A stretch of 64,000 nucleotides of DNA, taken from assembly GCA_005503065.1 (NCBI GenBank), contig SCOE01000027.1:1-64000 (forward strand), in the 5' to 3' direction. Source of the DNA: Comamonadaceae bacterium ALPHA2B (lineage in GTDB: Bacteria; Pseudomonadota; Gammaproteobacteria; Burkholderiales; Burkholderiaceae_C). The notes under the pieces were generated by a model. It was not told the DNA's origin. It was given only the letters and a program-made list of their open reading frames with translations, and made no database searches. Below are positions 54,224 through 64,000 of the stretch, piece after piece. The position numbers and the translations under genes were made by a program. Positions within the stretch are counted from its first letter, which is position 1. Each line of letters begins with the position of its first letter.

Positions 54224-55093
54224 ATGTCGCCCCATCGCAATGTTCACGCAATCTACGTTCCTAATCTGCGCGGAATGGAAAGCCAAGAGACTGCCCGCGC
54301 CGCTAGCATCTACCACTTGCCCGGCGTCAGCACGCCCGGATCGCAAACCTGGCTGCTGTTGCTCTGGCGCCGTGTGCGGCATCTGTGGCTTCTCAAGATG
54401 GTCGGGACGACCGTCGCCATCAGCGGCTTCTTCGTCCTGTACTTCTGGATCATGGAAGTCACGGCGCCGCGCGCCGTCGCAGTGCCGACGATGGCGCTTG
54501 ACAGGTGGATCACCCCACACCAATGGGCCGTTCTTCCCTACGGATCCCTGTGGCTATATGTCTCCCTGGCACCGGCCTTCTCCGCCAATCTGGGCGCCTT
54601 GCGGACGTACGTGGCCGGTGCAGGGATCATCGTTGTCTTGGCATTCGCGACCTATGGAGTCTTCCCAACGGCAACGCCGCCGCTCGAGGCTGACTGGTCG
54701 GTGTATCCCATGCTGCAGTTCCTGAAGTCGGCCGACGCGGGCGGAAATGCATTGCCGTCGTTGCATGTGGCGTTCGCCTCCTACACGGCTGTCGTCATCG
54801 CGAGCCAACTCAATAGCCTTCGTGCACCGCGCTGGGCCTGGCTGCTCAACTGGATCTGGTGTGTGGCCATCGTCTACTCGACGCTGGCCACGCATCAACA
54901 TGTCGCACTGGAAGTGCTCGGAGGCGTGCTGACCACGTGCCTGGCATTGAGATTGATCCGCATCGGGCGCTGGCTTGCATTGCGAGGGCGCCAGCGCATC
55001 CGCAGTCCGAGCGACGCCCTAGCCCTTGCCCGATTTGCCCGTGCGCAGACAATCGACCCACCACCAGCGAAGCCTGGCTTCGGAAAGGCATGA
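54224..55093 (+). CDS. PAP2-superfamily phosphatase
   Basis: Up to 289 residues with about five or six transmembrane helices. The PAP2 active-site motifs are seen as NALPSLHVAFASYTAVV (PSxH) and YSTLATHQHVALEVLGG (SxxxxxH-x5-D-like, with Glu in place of the usual Asp). The first motif K-x6-RP is not obvious. Such enzymes remove phosphate from lipid A, undecaprenyl diphosphate or phosphatidic acid at the periplasmic face. ATG 54275 is an alternative start. It is followed by a two-component system on the same strand after 40 bases. Confidence 0.8.
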   Translation: MSPHRNVHAIYVPNLRGMESQETARAASIYHLPGVSTPGSQTWLLLLWRRVRHLWLLKMVGTTVAISGFFVLYFWIMEVTAPRAVAVPTMALDRWITPHQWAVLPYGSLWLYVSLAPAFSANLGALRTYVAGAGIIVVLAFATYGVFPTATPPLEADWSVYPMLQFLKSADAGGNALPSLHVAFASYTAVVIASQLNSLRAPRWAWLLNWIWCVAIVYSTLATHQHVALEVLGGVLTTCLALRLIRIGRWLALRGRQRIRSPSDALALARFARAQTIDPPPAKPGFGKA

Positions 55094-55133
55094 AAAACCT
55101 CCAGCCCAGTGCCGTTCGCAAGGACGGTCGTCG

Positions 55134-55823
55134 GTGAAGATTCTCGTCGTCGAAGACGACGCCGATCTGGCACAGGCGTTGAGCTCCGCGCTGCGCGATC
55201 AATTCATGGTGGTGGATGTCGCTTCTTCGCTGCGCGAGGCCTCGGAACTGGCCTTTGCCGGCACCTACGATATCCTCGTGGTCGACCGAGGCCTGCCCGA
55301 CGGCGACGGGCTGTCGCTGATCGAGCAACTTCGCCACGTGCACGACCACACGCCGGCACTCGTCCTGACCGCGATGAGCGATGTGGTCGAGCGCGTGCGC
55401 AGCCTTGACTACGGCGCCGACGACTACCTCGCCAAGCCATTTTCCCGTGACGAGCTGATGGCCCGCCTTCGAGCGCTGGCACGCCGGCCCGCGGTGCGCG
55501 CGCAGCAGTTCAGCTCCGCAGGAGACTTGTCCCTCGACCACGACGTGCGACAGGTGTCTGTGCGCGACGAACAGCTGATCCTGCCGCGGCGCGAGCTCCT
55601 GGTGCTGGAGGCGCTTCTACTGTCCAAAGGACGCACGGTGCATCGCCAGCGACTGCTCGAGCGCGTGTACGGCGAGGGCGAGGACATCCATGCGAACTCG
55701 CTGGACTCCCATGTCTCGCGCCTGCGTGTCAAGCTAGAACACGCGCGGGCAGGCGTGGAGATCCATGCCGTGCGCGGCGTGGGCTACTTGCTGCGCGTGA
55801 CGCCCGGTCTCGACCAAGAATGA
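55134..55823 (+). CDS. OmpR-family response regulator
   Basis: A 229-residue regulator starting with GTG (AAGGA upstream). The receiver has the acidic pocket at Glu7-Asp8-Asp9, Asp51 in LVVDRGLPDGDG, VLTAMSD and KPFSRDELMARLRAL. The DNA-binding domain has ILPRRELLVLEALLLSKGRT and ANSLDSHVSRLRVKLEHA. It resembles the PmrA/QseB/TctD branch. Coupled by an ATGA overlap to the kinase that follows. Confidence 0.88.
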   Translation: MKILVVEDDADLAQALSSALRDQFMVVDVASSLREASELAFAGTYDILVVDRGLPDGDGLSLIEQLRHVHDHTPALVLTAMSDVVERVRSLDYGADDYLAKPFSRDELMARLRALARRPAVRAQQFSSAGDLSLDHDVRQVSVRDEQLILPRRELLVLEALLLSKGRTVHRQRLLERVYGEGEDIHANSLDSHVSRLRVKLEHARAGVEIHAVRGVGYLLRVTPGLDQE

Positions 55824-57175
55824 AAGCCGGCTCTCTCAGATGGCGCCTCGTGCGCAATCTGGTCATGTTGCAGGTTGCCGCCGGCGTGTTGGTCTTGGTC
55901 GGCGTGATCGCGCTGTATTGGGCCGTCGGTCGATTCGTCGACGAGGGCGGCGAACGAACGGCCGAAACGGTGGGCGCGGCGCTTGGACACTCGCCCCGAG
56001 GCCAGTTGGTGATGAGGGATGGAGAAGAGATCCGCTGGCTTCTGAAGGCTTCCCCCCAGCTGTGGTTCATCGCCCGAGACGCGCATGGCCACGAGCTGCG
56101 GTACGGCGACGTCCCGGAACGCTACGCCGAAGTCATACACGCACTCGACGGGGTCGCCCGCGCGTCACTGGACTTAGCCGATGCGAGCGCGCGGCCTGCG
56201 GCGCGTTTCGAGAAGATCGAGACGGCCAAGGGACCGATCAACCTGGTGGTGAAGACCGGATCGCCGTTCTCCATGACGAACAAGCTCAAGTGGTGGACGT
56301 TGGCCTTCTTGGTGTTGGTCGCGCCCACGATGCTGGTGACCTGCCTGGTGGTCGTGATCGCCACGCCCTTCGTGATCCGACGAGGTCTAAGGGGCGTGGT
56401 GGCCACGGCAGCGCAGGCCGAGAATGTCAACATCGACACGCTGGCAACTCGGCTCCCGGTACATGGCGTTCCCTTGGAGATCTTGTCGTTGGTCGAAGCC
56501 GTGAACCGCGCCTTTGATCGCCTGGACGAAGGCTATCGCCGGCAGGCCCGCTTCCTCGCGGATGCGGCGCACGAGCTTCGGACCCCGATCACCACGCTAA
56601 GGATTCAGGCGGACTCCCTGCCAGACACGGCGCACAAGGCGCCGCTCGTGCGTGCCACCACACGACTGATGACCCTGGCGGAGCAGTTGCTCGACCTACA
56701 GCGACTGCAGCACTCGACCGTGCCGAGCCAACAGGTGGACCTGCGGGAGATCTGCGAGCGCGTGCCTGCAGACCTGGCGCCCCTTGCGGTCATGAGTGGT
56801 TGCTCGATAGCCGTTGAGGCACCACAACCGGTATTCCTGCATGCGGACGCGTTCGCCATCGAGCGCGCGGTGGGCAACCTGGTGCAAAACGCGATCGAGC
56901 ACGGGGGCCGGCGCGCCGAGATACAGGTCCTCGTGCAACCGCCCGGCACCATCGTCGTGAATGATTCGGGACCAGGCATTCCGATTGTTGAGCGCGCGCG
57001 CGTGCTGGACCCATTTCACCGCATTCATCCGCGTGGCAGAGGTGCCGGCCTGGGCCTGCATCTTGTGTCGGAGGTAGCACGGATGCATAGAGGGCGCCTG
57101 GTTGTAGGGGAGTCTCCACGCGGCGGCGCCAGCATGCTCCTTGTCCTAGAGCAATGCCCTGACAGCACGGAATGA
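55820..57175 (+). CDS. sensor histidine kinase
   Basis: A 451-residue membrane kinase with an N-terminal helix (VMLQVAAGVLVLVGVIALYW), a periplasmic domain of about 120 residues and a second helix (WWTLAFLVLVAPTMLVTCLV). HAMP follows, then the H-box FLADAAHELRTPITTLRIQA, N-box NLVQNAIEHGG and G-box GRGAGLGLHLVSEVARMH. Together with the regulator and the PAP2 gene it forms a likely envelope-sensing operon of the PmrAB kind. Confidence 0.88.
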   Translation: MKAGSLRWRLVRNLVMLQVAAGVLVLVGVIALYWAVGRFVDEGGERTAETVGAALGHSPRGQLVMRDGEEIRWLLKASPQLWFIARDAHGHELRYGDVPERYAEVIHALDGVARASLDLADASARPAARFEKIETAKGPINLVVKTGSPFSMTNKLKWWTLAFLVLVAPTMLVTCLVVVIATPFVIRRGLRGVVATAAQAENVNIDTLATRLPVHGVPLEILSLVEAVNRAFDRLDEGYRRQARFLADAAHELRTPITTLRIQADSLPDTAHKAPLVRATTRLMTLAEQLLDLQRLQHSTVPSQQVDLREICERVPADLAPLAVMSGCSIAVEAPQPVFLHADAFAIERAVGNLVQNAIEHGGRRAEIQVLVQPPGTIVVNDSGPGIPIVERARVLDPFHRIHPRGRGAGLGLHLVSEVARMHRGRLVVGESPRGGASMLLVLEQCPDSTE

Positions 57176-57600
57176 CGCGGCCCAGAACTCGCTTTTCGCC
57201 CGGACGGGACTCGTTCATGAGCGGATGAAGGATGGCGCTGCGGAACAACAGTCCGTGTCGCACTCAGCGCCCGTTGCGCGTAGTTCGCCCATCGAGCTCG
57301 CGGAAACTTAACGCTCCTTGCGTATCGCGGTGCGCACAGGTCGGCGTTATAGAAGATCCTCGAAGTCCACATGGGGGCGTTGGATCACGTGCGCGATTCA
57401 CACTGCGCCGACCGTGACCTTCAAGGCACCGACGTCGCCACGGACCATGAAGGTGATGATCCCCCGCCAGGTTGCTGCACGGTTACGCGTTGGTGCCGTG
57501 GGTTGCGGGCTCCAGTGGTCATCTTCTTCTCGCCAATGGTTTGAACAGCGCCTTTGGCCCCGCCAAGAGCCCGGTCAGGGGCGATGCCGTCTCGGCGACG
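57176..57600. other. convergent intergenic region, no gene seen
   Basis: Between the sensor kinase stop and the GntR stop. Frames present are short and irregular; no clear terminator hairpin was found. Confidence 0.4.
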
Positions 57601-58347
57601 TCACGGTATCGAGATTTCCGAATGAAGAATGTGCGAAATGTCGTCGCGCGTCTCGTCGAGTTGCACCAGGGTAGCCTGGCGCGCGGCCAACGGGTCGCGG
57701 CTTTGTAACGCCGTCAGGATGGCCTTGTGCCGCGGCAGCGACAGCTGGTGCGTGTTGGGGTGCTGGCTGCTGAGGTTGATCGACTCGCGCAGCGCCAGCG
57801 ACAGCATGTTGCCGATGTAGGCCAGCAGGTCGTTGCCGGTGGCCTCGGCGATCCTGCGGTGGAAGGCGAGATCCGGCTCCAGCAGTTCCTCGGGCGTGGT
57901 GGCGGCCTCCATGCCGGCGTAGGCATCGGCGATGGCCTGAAGGTGCGTGGGGCTGGCCACCTTGGCCGCCAATGCAGCGGCCGCCGGTTCGAAGATGCGA
58001 CGCACCGTGAGCAGCGTCTCAACGAACTCCTTCTGCGGTTTGGACTGGACCAGCCAATACAGCACATCCGGGTCGAGCAAATGCCAATCGCTGCGCGGAC
58101 GCACGATCACACCAGCTCGCTGCCTGGACAGCACCAGTCCCTTGGCCGCGAGCACCCGAGTGGACTCGCGTAGCACGGACCTGCTAACGTCGTAGGCTTC
58201 ACAAAGAGACGACTCGCGCGGAAGCTTCTCTCCGGGCTTGTACTCGCCCGAAACGATCCGCGAACCAATATCGCGGACGATCTGCGGATGCATGCTATTG
58301 CCGGCAGGTGGTCGACGGTAGCCGAAATCTTGGTGCGAGGATTTCAT
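57601..58347 (-). CDS. GntR-family (FadR/FCD subfamily) regulator of the arabinoside operon
   Basis: A 248-residue regulator. HTH: YKPGEKLPRESSLCEAYDVS followed by RSVLRESTRVLAAKGLV. The FCD domain has VRRIFEPAAAALAA, DLAFHRRIAEATGND and PRHKAILTALQSRD (metal-binding Asp/His set). ATG at 58347 is chosen; an ATG at 58293 would also keep the HTH. It is the last gene of the arabinoside operon, 82 bases after abfA, and probably represses it in response to an arabinose-derived ligand. Confidence 0.85.
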   Translation of the reverse strand: MKSSHQDFGYRRPPAGNSMHPQIVRDIGSRIVSGEYKPGEKLPRESSLCEAYDVSRSVLRESTRVLAAKGLVLSRQRAGVIVRPRSDWHLLDPDVLYWLVQSKPQKEFVETLLTVRRIFEPAAAALAAKVASPTHLQAIADAYAGMEAATTPEELLEPDLAFHRRIAEATGNDLLAYIGNMLSLALRESINLSSQHPNTHQLSLPRHKAILTALQSRDPLAARQATLVQLDETRDDISHILHSEISIP

Positions 58348-58429
58348 CTCAAAGAATCGGTAATCCGGGTGATCTGGTGGTGAGTACAGCCACGGGATTG
58401 TCGTCCGTGGCTGTGGCCCCATTACCCGG

Positions 58430-59950
58430 TCAGCCCTTGGGGCCGGAGCGCGTAACGATGACGTTCCAGGAGCCGGGCTTCAGGCGTGCCGTTAGCCGAT
58501 GGCCGTCGATCTGCACATTGGCATTGCGGGCCGGCGACACGTTGTCCGGGTTGTCTCGTGTGTTGGTGGCCTGCATGTCCGCATGTACCAGTTCCGAAGC
58601 CTCGACCAGGTGCTGTACGTCGCCCAAGCCACGCAGCTCGATGCCGATCTCCTGCTCTTCGCTCAAGTGACGATTCAACGCGAAGATGGCTGTCTGGCCG
58701 GTCGCCTCGTCGTGCAACACACTTGCGCACAGATAAGGAACCTGCGGGACCGTCTTGGCGGCGTAGCCCGGCGAGTCGATGACCGTGCGCAGAACCCGGC
58801 CGTGCGCATACCTGGAGGCCTGTGCGAACGGATGGAAGATGGTCTGGCGCCAAGCCGGGCCACCCGGCTCGGTCATGATGGGGCCGATCACATTGACCAG
58901 TTGGGCCATGCAGGCGGTCTTCACGCGGTCGGCGTTGTTCATCAGCACGATCAGAGCGCCACCGACGGCCAGCGCATCCTCGTGGTTATACACCTCCTCG
59001 ATCAAGCGCGGCGCCTCGGGCCAGCCGGGCTTGCGCTTGTCGTCGATGGTGCGCGCCTTGTACCAGACGTTCCACTCGTCGAACGACAGCATGATGCGTT
59101 TGGACGAACGCTTGCGCGCGGCCACGCTGTCTGCCACGGCGACGATCTCCTTGATAAAGCTGTCCAGCTTGTCGATGTTGCCGAGGAACTCGGCGGTGGA
59201 GCCGTGCGGGTTCTCGAAGTAGTCGTGCAACGAGATGAAGTCGACGTTGTCGAAGCAATGCTCCAGCACCGTGTCCTCCCACTGGCCGAAGGTCGGCAGC
59301 GTCTGCTTGGACGAGCCACATGCAGCCAGCACGACCGTGGGGTCCACCAGGCGCATGAGCTTGGCCGTCTCCTGAGCGACGCGACCGTACTCGTCGGCAG
59401 TCTTGGCGCAGATCTGCCAGGGGCCGTCCATCTCGTTGCCCAGGCACCAGAACTTGATGTCGTGCGGCTCTTCGTAGCCATGCGCCTTGCGCAAGTCGGA
59501 CAGCGCCGTTCCGCCGGGATGGTTGCAGTATTCGAGGAAGTGGCGCGCTTCATCCGGCCCGCGAGTGCCCAAGTTCACGGCGAACATGGGCTCGACGTCC
59601 AGCTCATGGCACCAGTCCATGAACTCGTTGGTGCCGAACTGGTTGGTCTCGGTCGATAGCCAGGCCAGGTCCAACCGCTTCGGCCTGTCTTCCTTAGGAC
59701 CGACACCGTCTTCCCAGTTGTAGCCCGACAGGAAGTTTCCGCCGGGGTAGCGCACGATGGTCGGACCAAGCTCGCGCGTCAACTCCAACACGTCGCCGCG
59801 AAAGCCGCGCTCGTCGGCGCTCGGGTGGCCGGGTTCGTAGATGCCGGTATAGACGCAGCGGCCCATGTGCTCGACGAAGATACCGAACACGCGGCGGTCC
59901 AACTCGGAGATGACGAAGTCTTTGTCGACGACTAGTAGGGTAGAAAACAT
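58430..59950 (-). CDS. abfA: alpha-L-arabinofuranosidase, glycoside hydrolase family 51
   Basis: A 506-residue enzyme that removes terminal alpha-L-arabinofuranosyl residues from oligosaccharides. The GH51 catalytic residues are visible: acid/base Glu173 in WCLGNEMDGPW and nucleophile Glu292 in MLSFDEWNVWYK. The N-terminal DRRVFGIFVEHMGRCVYTGI and the region VRYPGGNFLSGYNWEDGVG are characteristic. No signal peptide, so it acts in the cytoplasm on imported arabino-oligosaccharides, in line with the ABC importer encoded upstream. Confidence 0.94.
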   Translation of the reverse strand: MFSTLLVVDKDFVISELDRRVFGIFVEHMGRCVYTGIYEPGHPSADERGFRGDVLELTRELGPTIVRYPGGNFLSGYNWEDGVGPKEDRPKRLDLAWLSTETNQFGTNEFMDWCHELDVEPMFAVNLGTRGPDEARHFLEYCNHPGGTALSDLRKAHGYEEPHDIKFWCLGNEMDGPWQICAKTADEYGRVAQETAKLMRLVDPTVVLAACGSSKQTLPTFGQWEDTVLEHCFDNVDFISLHDYFENPHGSTAEFLGNIDKLDSFIKEIVAVADSVAARKRSSKRIMLSFDEWNVWYKARTIDDKRKPGWPEAPRLIEEVYNHEDALAVGGALIVLMNNADRVKTACMAQLVNVIGPIMTEPGGPAWRQTIFHPFAQASRYAHGRVLRTVIDSPGYAAKTVPQVPYLCASVLHDEATGQTAIFALNRHLSEEQEIGIELRGLGDVQHLVEASELVHADMQATNTRDNPDNVSPARNANVQIDGHRLTARLKPGSWNVIVTRSGPKG

Positions 59951-59978
59951 GCTGTGCTCTCAGGTAGAGTGATGGGGG

Positions 59979-61316
59979 TCAGCGCACGCTGTCCAAGATC
60001 TTGTTGACGCGCGTCTGCGCACTGGCCTGGGCCTGGGCCACCGGCTTCTTGGTCTGCAGCATGGTCACCAGCTCTTCGTTCAGCGCCACTTGCACCGCCT
60101 GCTGTCGCGGCACCTCCTGCGGCAAGTTGCGGCCTGTTGCCGAGATCGCAGCGATGTTGCTCCGGTAAGGCATGGCCTTGAACTCCGCGCTGTCGATCAC
60201 GCTGCGGCGAGACGGCAGATGGCCAGTACGGGCCCATTCGATGTCGTTGTCCCACAGGAACTTCAAAAAGCTCAGAGCGGCCTTGCGCTCGCGCTCGTTC
60301 TTGGCTCCGCCGCGCACCATGACCCAACTGTGGCCATCAGCGTAGGTGCCCGGCCGCGCGAAGATCTTGGGCACCGGCATCACGGTGTAGCCCTTGTACA
60401 GCGGCGAGTCCGACTTCTCAGACTGCGCGAGGAAGTCGTCGATGCGCCAGGTGCCGTTGAACACGATGGGCACCTCGCCCTTGAAGAACAACTGATTGAT
60501 GCCAGCACTGTCCGCCCCCTGCACGGCCAATCCTTCGCTGTACAAGGTGTTGATCAGTTCCATCACAGCTGTCGTCTGAGGCGTGGCCAGGTTCAGGCGC
60601 GGCTTGGCAGCATCGGTGAACAGGCTGGTGTCCTGCTGCAGGCCCAGCGACAGGAAGGTCCAGGTCGTGATCGGAACCGTGCCCGAAGTAGCCCAGCCGA
60701 TGTACGGCTTGCCCGTGGCTTGCTTGTACTTGCGCGCTTGGTCCAACAGCTCCGCGGCGCTGCCAGGCACCACCGGACTTCCGTCAGGCTTGGTCAGCCC
60801 AGCCGCCTTCAGCCGGTTAGTGTTGACGTGCCAGAGCCAGGCGAAGGTGTCGAAGGGCAGGCCGTAGACCTTGCCGTCGACGTAGGAGCCGCCGCGCGCA
60901 TGCGCGGTGAAGTCAGCGACGTCGATGCCGGCCGCCTTGAAATCCTGGTCCAGCGGCTCCAACAGCTTGCGCGAGGCGAAGTCGCGCAGCGAGGTACGGT
61001 GCATAACCGCCACCGTCGGCACGTCGCGCGCCACAATGCGGGCGGACAGCTGGTCGTAGTACGGTCCCCATTCGCTGACCTGGGTCTTGACGGTGATGCC
61101 TTCCTTGTTGGTCGCGTTGAACTGGTTGACCAGAGTGGTGATGACGGCGCATTCGCCGCGCGCTCTCTTGACCTCGGTGGACTTTCCCCAATCCGCCTCG
61201 CAGGACCCGAAGAACCGCGCCAGGGTGATCTCCACCTTGTCCTGGGCTTGGGCGGGCGCGACCAGTGCGGTTGCCACTGCCGCCGCGGCAAAGATGCGTT
61301 GCATGCTGACTTTCAT
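59979..61316 (-). CDS. ABC transporter sugar-binding protein (family 1)
   Basis: A 445-residue periplasmic binding protein of the MalE/UgpB group. Signal peptide MQRIFAAAAVATALVAPAQA. Mature domain landmarks: VYGLPFDTFAWLWHVNTNRL, FKGEVPIVFNGTWRIDDFL and KAALSFLKFLWDNDIEWART. AGGAG precedes the ATG at 61316. With two permeases and an ATPase upstream it forms a CUT1 importer, most likely for arabinose-containing oligosaccharides because abfA follows. Confidence 0.9.
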   Translation of the reverse strand: MKVSMQRIFAAAAVATALVAPAQAQDKVEITLARFFGSCEADWGKSTEVKRARGECAVITTLVNQFNATNKEGITVKTQVSEWGPYYDQLSARIVARDVPTVAVMHRTSLRDFASRKLLEPLDQDFKAAGIDVADFTAHARGGSYVDGKVYGLPFDTFAWLWHVNTNRLKAAGLTKPDGSPVVPGSAAELLDQARKYKQATGKPYIGWATSGTVPITTWTFLSLGLQQDTSLFTDAAKPRLNLATPQTTAVMELINTLYSEGLAVQGADSAGINQLFFKGEVPIVFNGTWRIDDFLAQSEKSDSPLYKGYTVMPVPKIFARPGTYADGHSWVMVRGGAKNERERKAALSFLKFLWDNDIEWARTGHLPSRRSVIDSAEFKAMPYRSNIAAISATGRNLPQEVPRQQAVQVALNEELVTMLQTKKPVAQAQASAQTRVNKILDSVR

Positions 61317-61348
61317 AACCGGTTTGCTCCTGTGTTGTCGTGAATGAA

Positions 61349-62185
61349 CTAGCGTGTGGCCATCCCGGAAGCGGCGGCCACGATGTACTTCTGGAAGAAG
61401 AGGTACAGGATGAATACGGGCAGGCCCGCGAACACGGCCTGCGCCATCAGGTAGCCGATGCCTTCGGACTGGCTGAAGTTCGTCTGGGTCGATGCCAGGC
61501 CCAGCGTCAGCGTGTACATCTCTGGCTTGGAGGCGGAGATGACAGGCCAAAGGTAGTCGTTCCAGGCGTGCAGCACCGTGAAGATGCCCAACGTGGCCTG
61601 CGCCGGCAGCGTCAGAGGCAGCACCACGCGGAAGAAGATCTTCAGCCTCGACGCGTTGTCCAAGAGCGCAGCCTCCTCGATGTCTCGGGGAATGGCCTTG
61701 AAATACTGCGTCATCAGGAATACGCCGAACGGAGTCGCCAGCCGCGGAAGTACCAGTGCCGAGTACGTGTTGTGTAACTCCAGATCAGCAAACATGGCGT
61801 GCAATGGCACGATAACTGCCTGTTCTGGCACGGCCAGGCCGGCCAGAACCAACACGAACAGCACGTTCTTGCCGCGGAACTCGGTGCGCGCGAAGCCGTA
61901 GCCGGCCAGCGAGGCGATGGCCAGCATCAGTAACGTCTGCAAGCCGGCGACGATGACGCTATTGACTGTCCAGCGGAACACCGCGGAAGTGCCCAGGATG
62001 TCGGCGTAGTTCTTCAGCGTGAACGGCGGCGAAATCAGCACGTCAGTGCGTTGCGCGAGGAATTCGTTCGGCTTGAACGACAGCGCGAACACCCAAACGA
62101 GCGGGGCGATCCACAGAATCGCCAGCGCGATCACGGCGCCCAGGATCAGGCGGTCCGCAAAGCTGCGGCCTACGGAGTTGGACAT
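61349..62185 (-). CDS. ABC sugar permease, MalG/LacG-like
   Basis: A 278-residue CUT1 permease with six helices. The EAA loop reads FKAIPRDIEEAALLDNASRL, then KIFFRVVLPLTLPA. N-terminal LWIAPLVWVFALSFKPNEF is typical of the MalG type. The longer open frame upstream overlaps the first permease and is a shadow. Seventeen bases lie between it and the first permease. Confidence 0.9.
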   Translation of the reverse strand: MSNSVGRSFADRLILGAVIALAILWIAPLVWVFALSFKPNEFLAQRTDVLISPPFTLKNYADILGTSAVFRWTVNSVIVAGLQTLLMLAIASLAGYGFARTEFRGKNVLFVLVLAGLAVPEQAVIVPLHAMFADLELHNTYSALVLPRLATPFGVFLMTQYFKAIPRDIEEAALLDNASRLKIFFRVVLPLTLPAQATLGIFTVLHAWNDYLWPVISASKPEMYTLTLGLASTQTNFSQSEGIGYLMAQAVFAGLPVFILYLFFQKYIVAAASGMATR

Positions 62186-62202
62186 GGCTCTTGCTCCTGG
62201 GA

Positions 62203-63140
62203 TCAGAAGGATTGCTTGCGGCTGGACGCCCAGGCCTGCGCAGCCATGGCCACCAGCATGATGGCGAACAGCACCTGCGACGCGGCGGCGGCATAGCCCA
62301 GGGACCACTGCTGGAAGCCGACCTCGTAGATGAACTGCACCATGGGGCGCGAGCTGTTGTTGGGGCCGCCCTGCGTCAGCAGATGGGCCTGCCCGAACAG
62401 CTGGAACTGCAGGATCACCTCGATGATCGCGACCAGTACCACAGTGCGCCGGATCGAGGGCAACGTGATGTGGAACAACGTGCGCCAGCGGCCTGCGTTG
62501 TCGAGCTCGGCCGCCTCGTAGATCTCGCGCGGGATCTGCTGCAACGCCGCCAGGAACAGCATCATCGGCAGGCCGATGATCCACCAGACCGTGACAGCCG
62601 CAACAGTCGGCAGCGCCAGTGATTCCGTGGTCAACGGCATCAGCGTCGGCAAGCCCACGGAATTGGTAATGTTGGCGAGCATGCCGCCCTGCGGCATCAG
62701 CACCAGCTTCCAGACCAGCGTCACGATGGTGACCGACAACACGGACGAACCGAAGAAGATGGCACGCAATGCCGCCGCTGTGCGGCCTGGACGGTTGAGG
62801 GCCAACGCCAGCGCCAGGCCTAGGGCCACGAACACCGGCGTGGTCATGAGCACGAAGGCGAACGTGTTGCGCACCACCTGGTGAAAGTGCTCGTCGGCCC
62901 ACAGATCCCGGAAGTTTTTCAGACCGACGAACTCAGAGCTGCGCGACAGCAGGTCTACATCGTTCAGGCTCAACCAGATGCCGTGGAACAGCGGGATCAC
63001 GAGGAGCAGCAGGTAGACGATGAGGAAGGGCATGACGAACAGCGCGTTCGTCCAGCGCGGCCCGATCGGCGCACCTTGAGGTACGGCGCGGCTGGCAGGC
63101 CGGCGTGCGAGGGCGCCTGTGCTTGCTGTGGCCGACATGC

Positions 63141-63144
<4 letters not shown>
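62203..63144 (-). CDS. ABC sugar permease, MalF/LacF-like
   Basis: A 313-residue CUT1 permease. N-terminal FVMPFLIVYLLLLVIPLFHG, substrate-pore helices, and the EAA loop QQIPREIYEAAELDNAGRWR, then TLFHITLPSIRRT. The ATG at 63144 overlaps the ATPase stop (ATGA); ATG at 63138 is also possible. Confidence 0.9.

Positions 63145-64000
<856 letters not shown>

Overview
The window reads as high-GC chromosomal or plasmid DNA of a betaproteobacterium in the order Burkholderiales, most like Comamonadaceae (Variovorax/Acidovorax type). The grounds are two trimeric porins of the Burkholderiales type, the hutF/hutG form of the histidine pathway, a CzcP-type metal ATPase and many ABC-importer catabolic operons. 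The genus is an inference. No tRNA, rRNA, CRISPR array or phage gene was seen.

Layout: (1) 1-12.9 kb: an IS3 end, then a GntR regulator divergent from a nine-gene, mostly overlapping operon. It encodes a hydantoinase-type amidohydrolase, a dipeptide/oligopeptide-type ABC importer, an extended SDR, a ureidoglycolate-lyase-like protein, a PuuE-like deacetylase and a classical SDR. This looks like uptake and breakdown of a cyclic ureide. It ends at a broken IS110 transposase and a complete IS6-family element. (2) 12.9-24.4 kb: a minus-strand run of hutG' (cut by the IS6 element), hutF, hutI, hutD and hutU. Upstream of it lies a cassette with a nitrate/taurine-type ABC importer, an acyl-CoA ligase and an unusual protein joining a FlK-like thioesterase to a DsbA/HCCA-isomerase domain. 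A divergent TetR gene has a readable promoter and operator between. (3) 24.9-27.4 kb: three IS elements piled together, one intact. (4) 27.9-49.7 kb: an accessory region of metal handling and envelope functions: a P1B-4 ATPase, a ZIP transporter, an orphan FlgB-like protein, two phospholipase-D proteins, small exported proteins, a methyltransferase, an XRE regulator, two porins, a heavy-metal two-component system and an EptA phosphoethanolamine transferase. Three ATTAC-N6-GTAAT-type boxes link the two-component system to eptA. (5) 50-57.2 kb: MarR, MscS, an isoprenylcysteine-methyltransferase-like membrane protein and an operon of PAP2 phosphatase plus a second two-component system. (6) 57.6-64 kb: a minus-strand arabinoside operon: ABC ATPase (running off the edge), two permeases, binding protein, GH51 arabinofuranosidase and a GntR regulator.

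The most interesting items are the thioesterase-isomerase fusion and its TetR-controlled cassette, the ureide operon with its asymmetric double ATPase, the metal-sensor boxes at eptA, and the IS6-linked loss of hutG.
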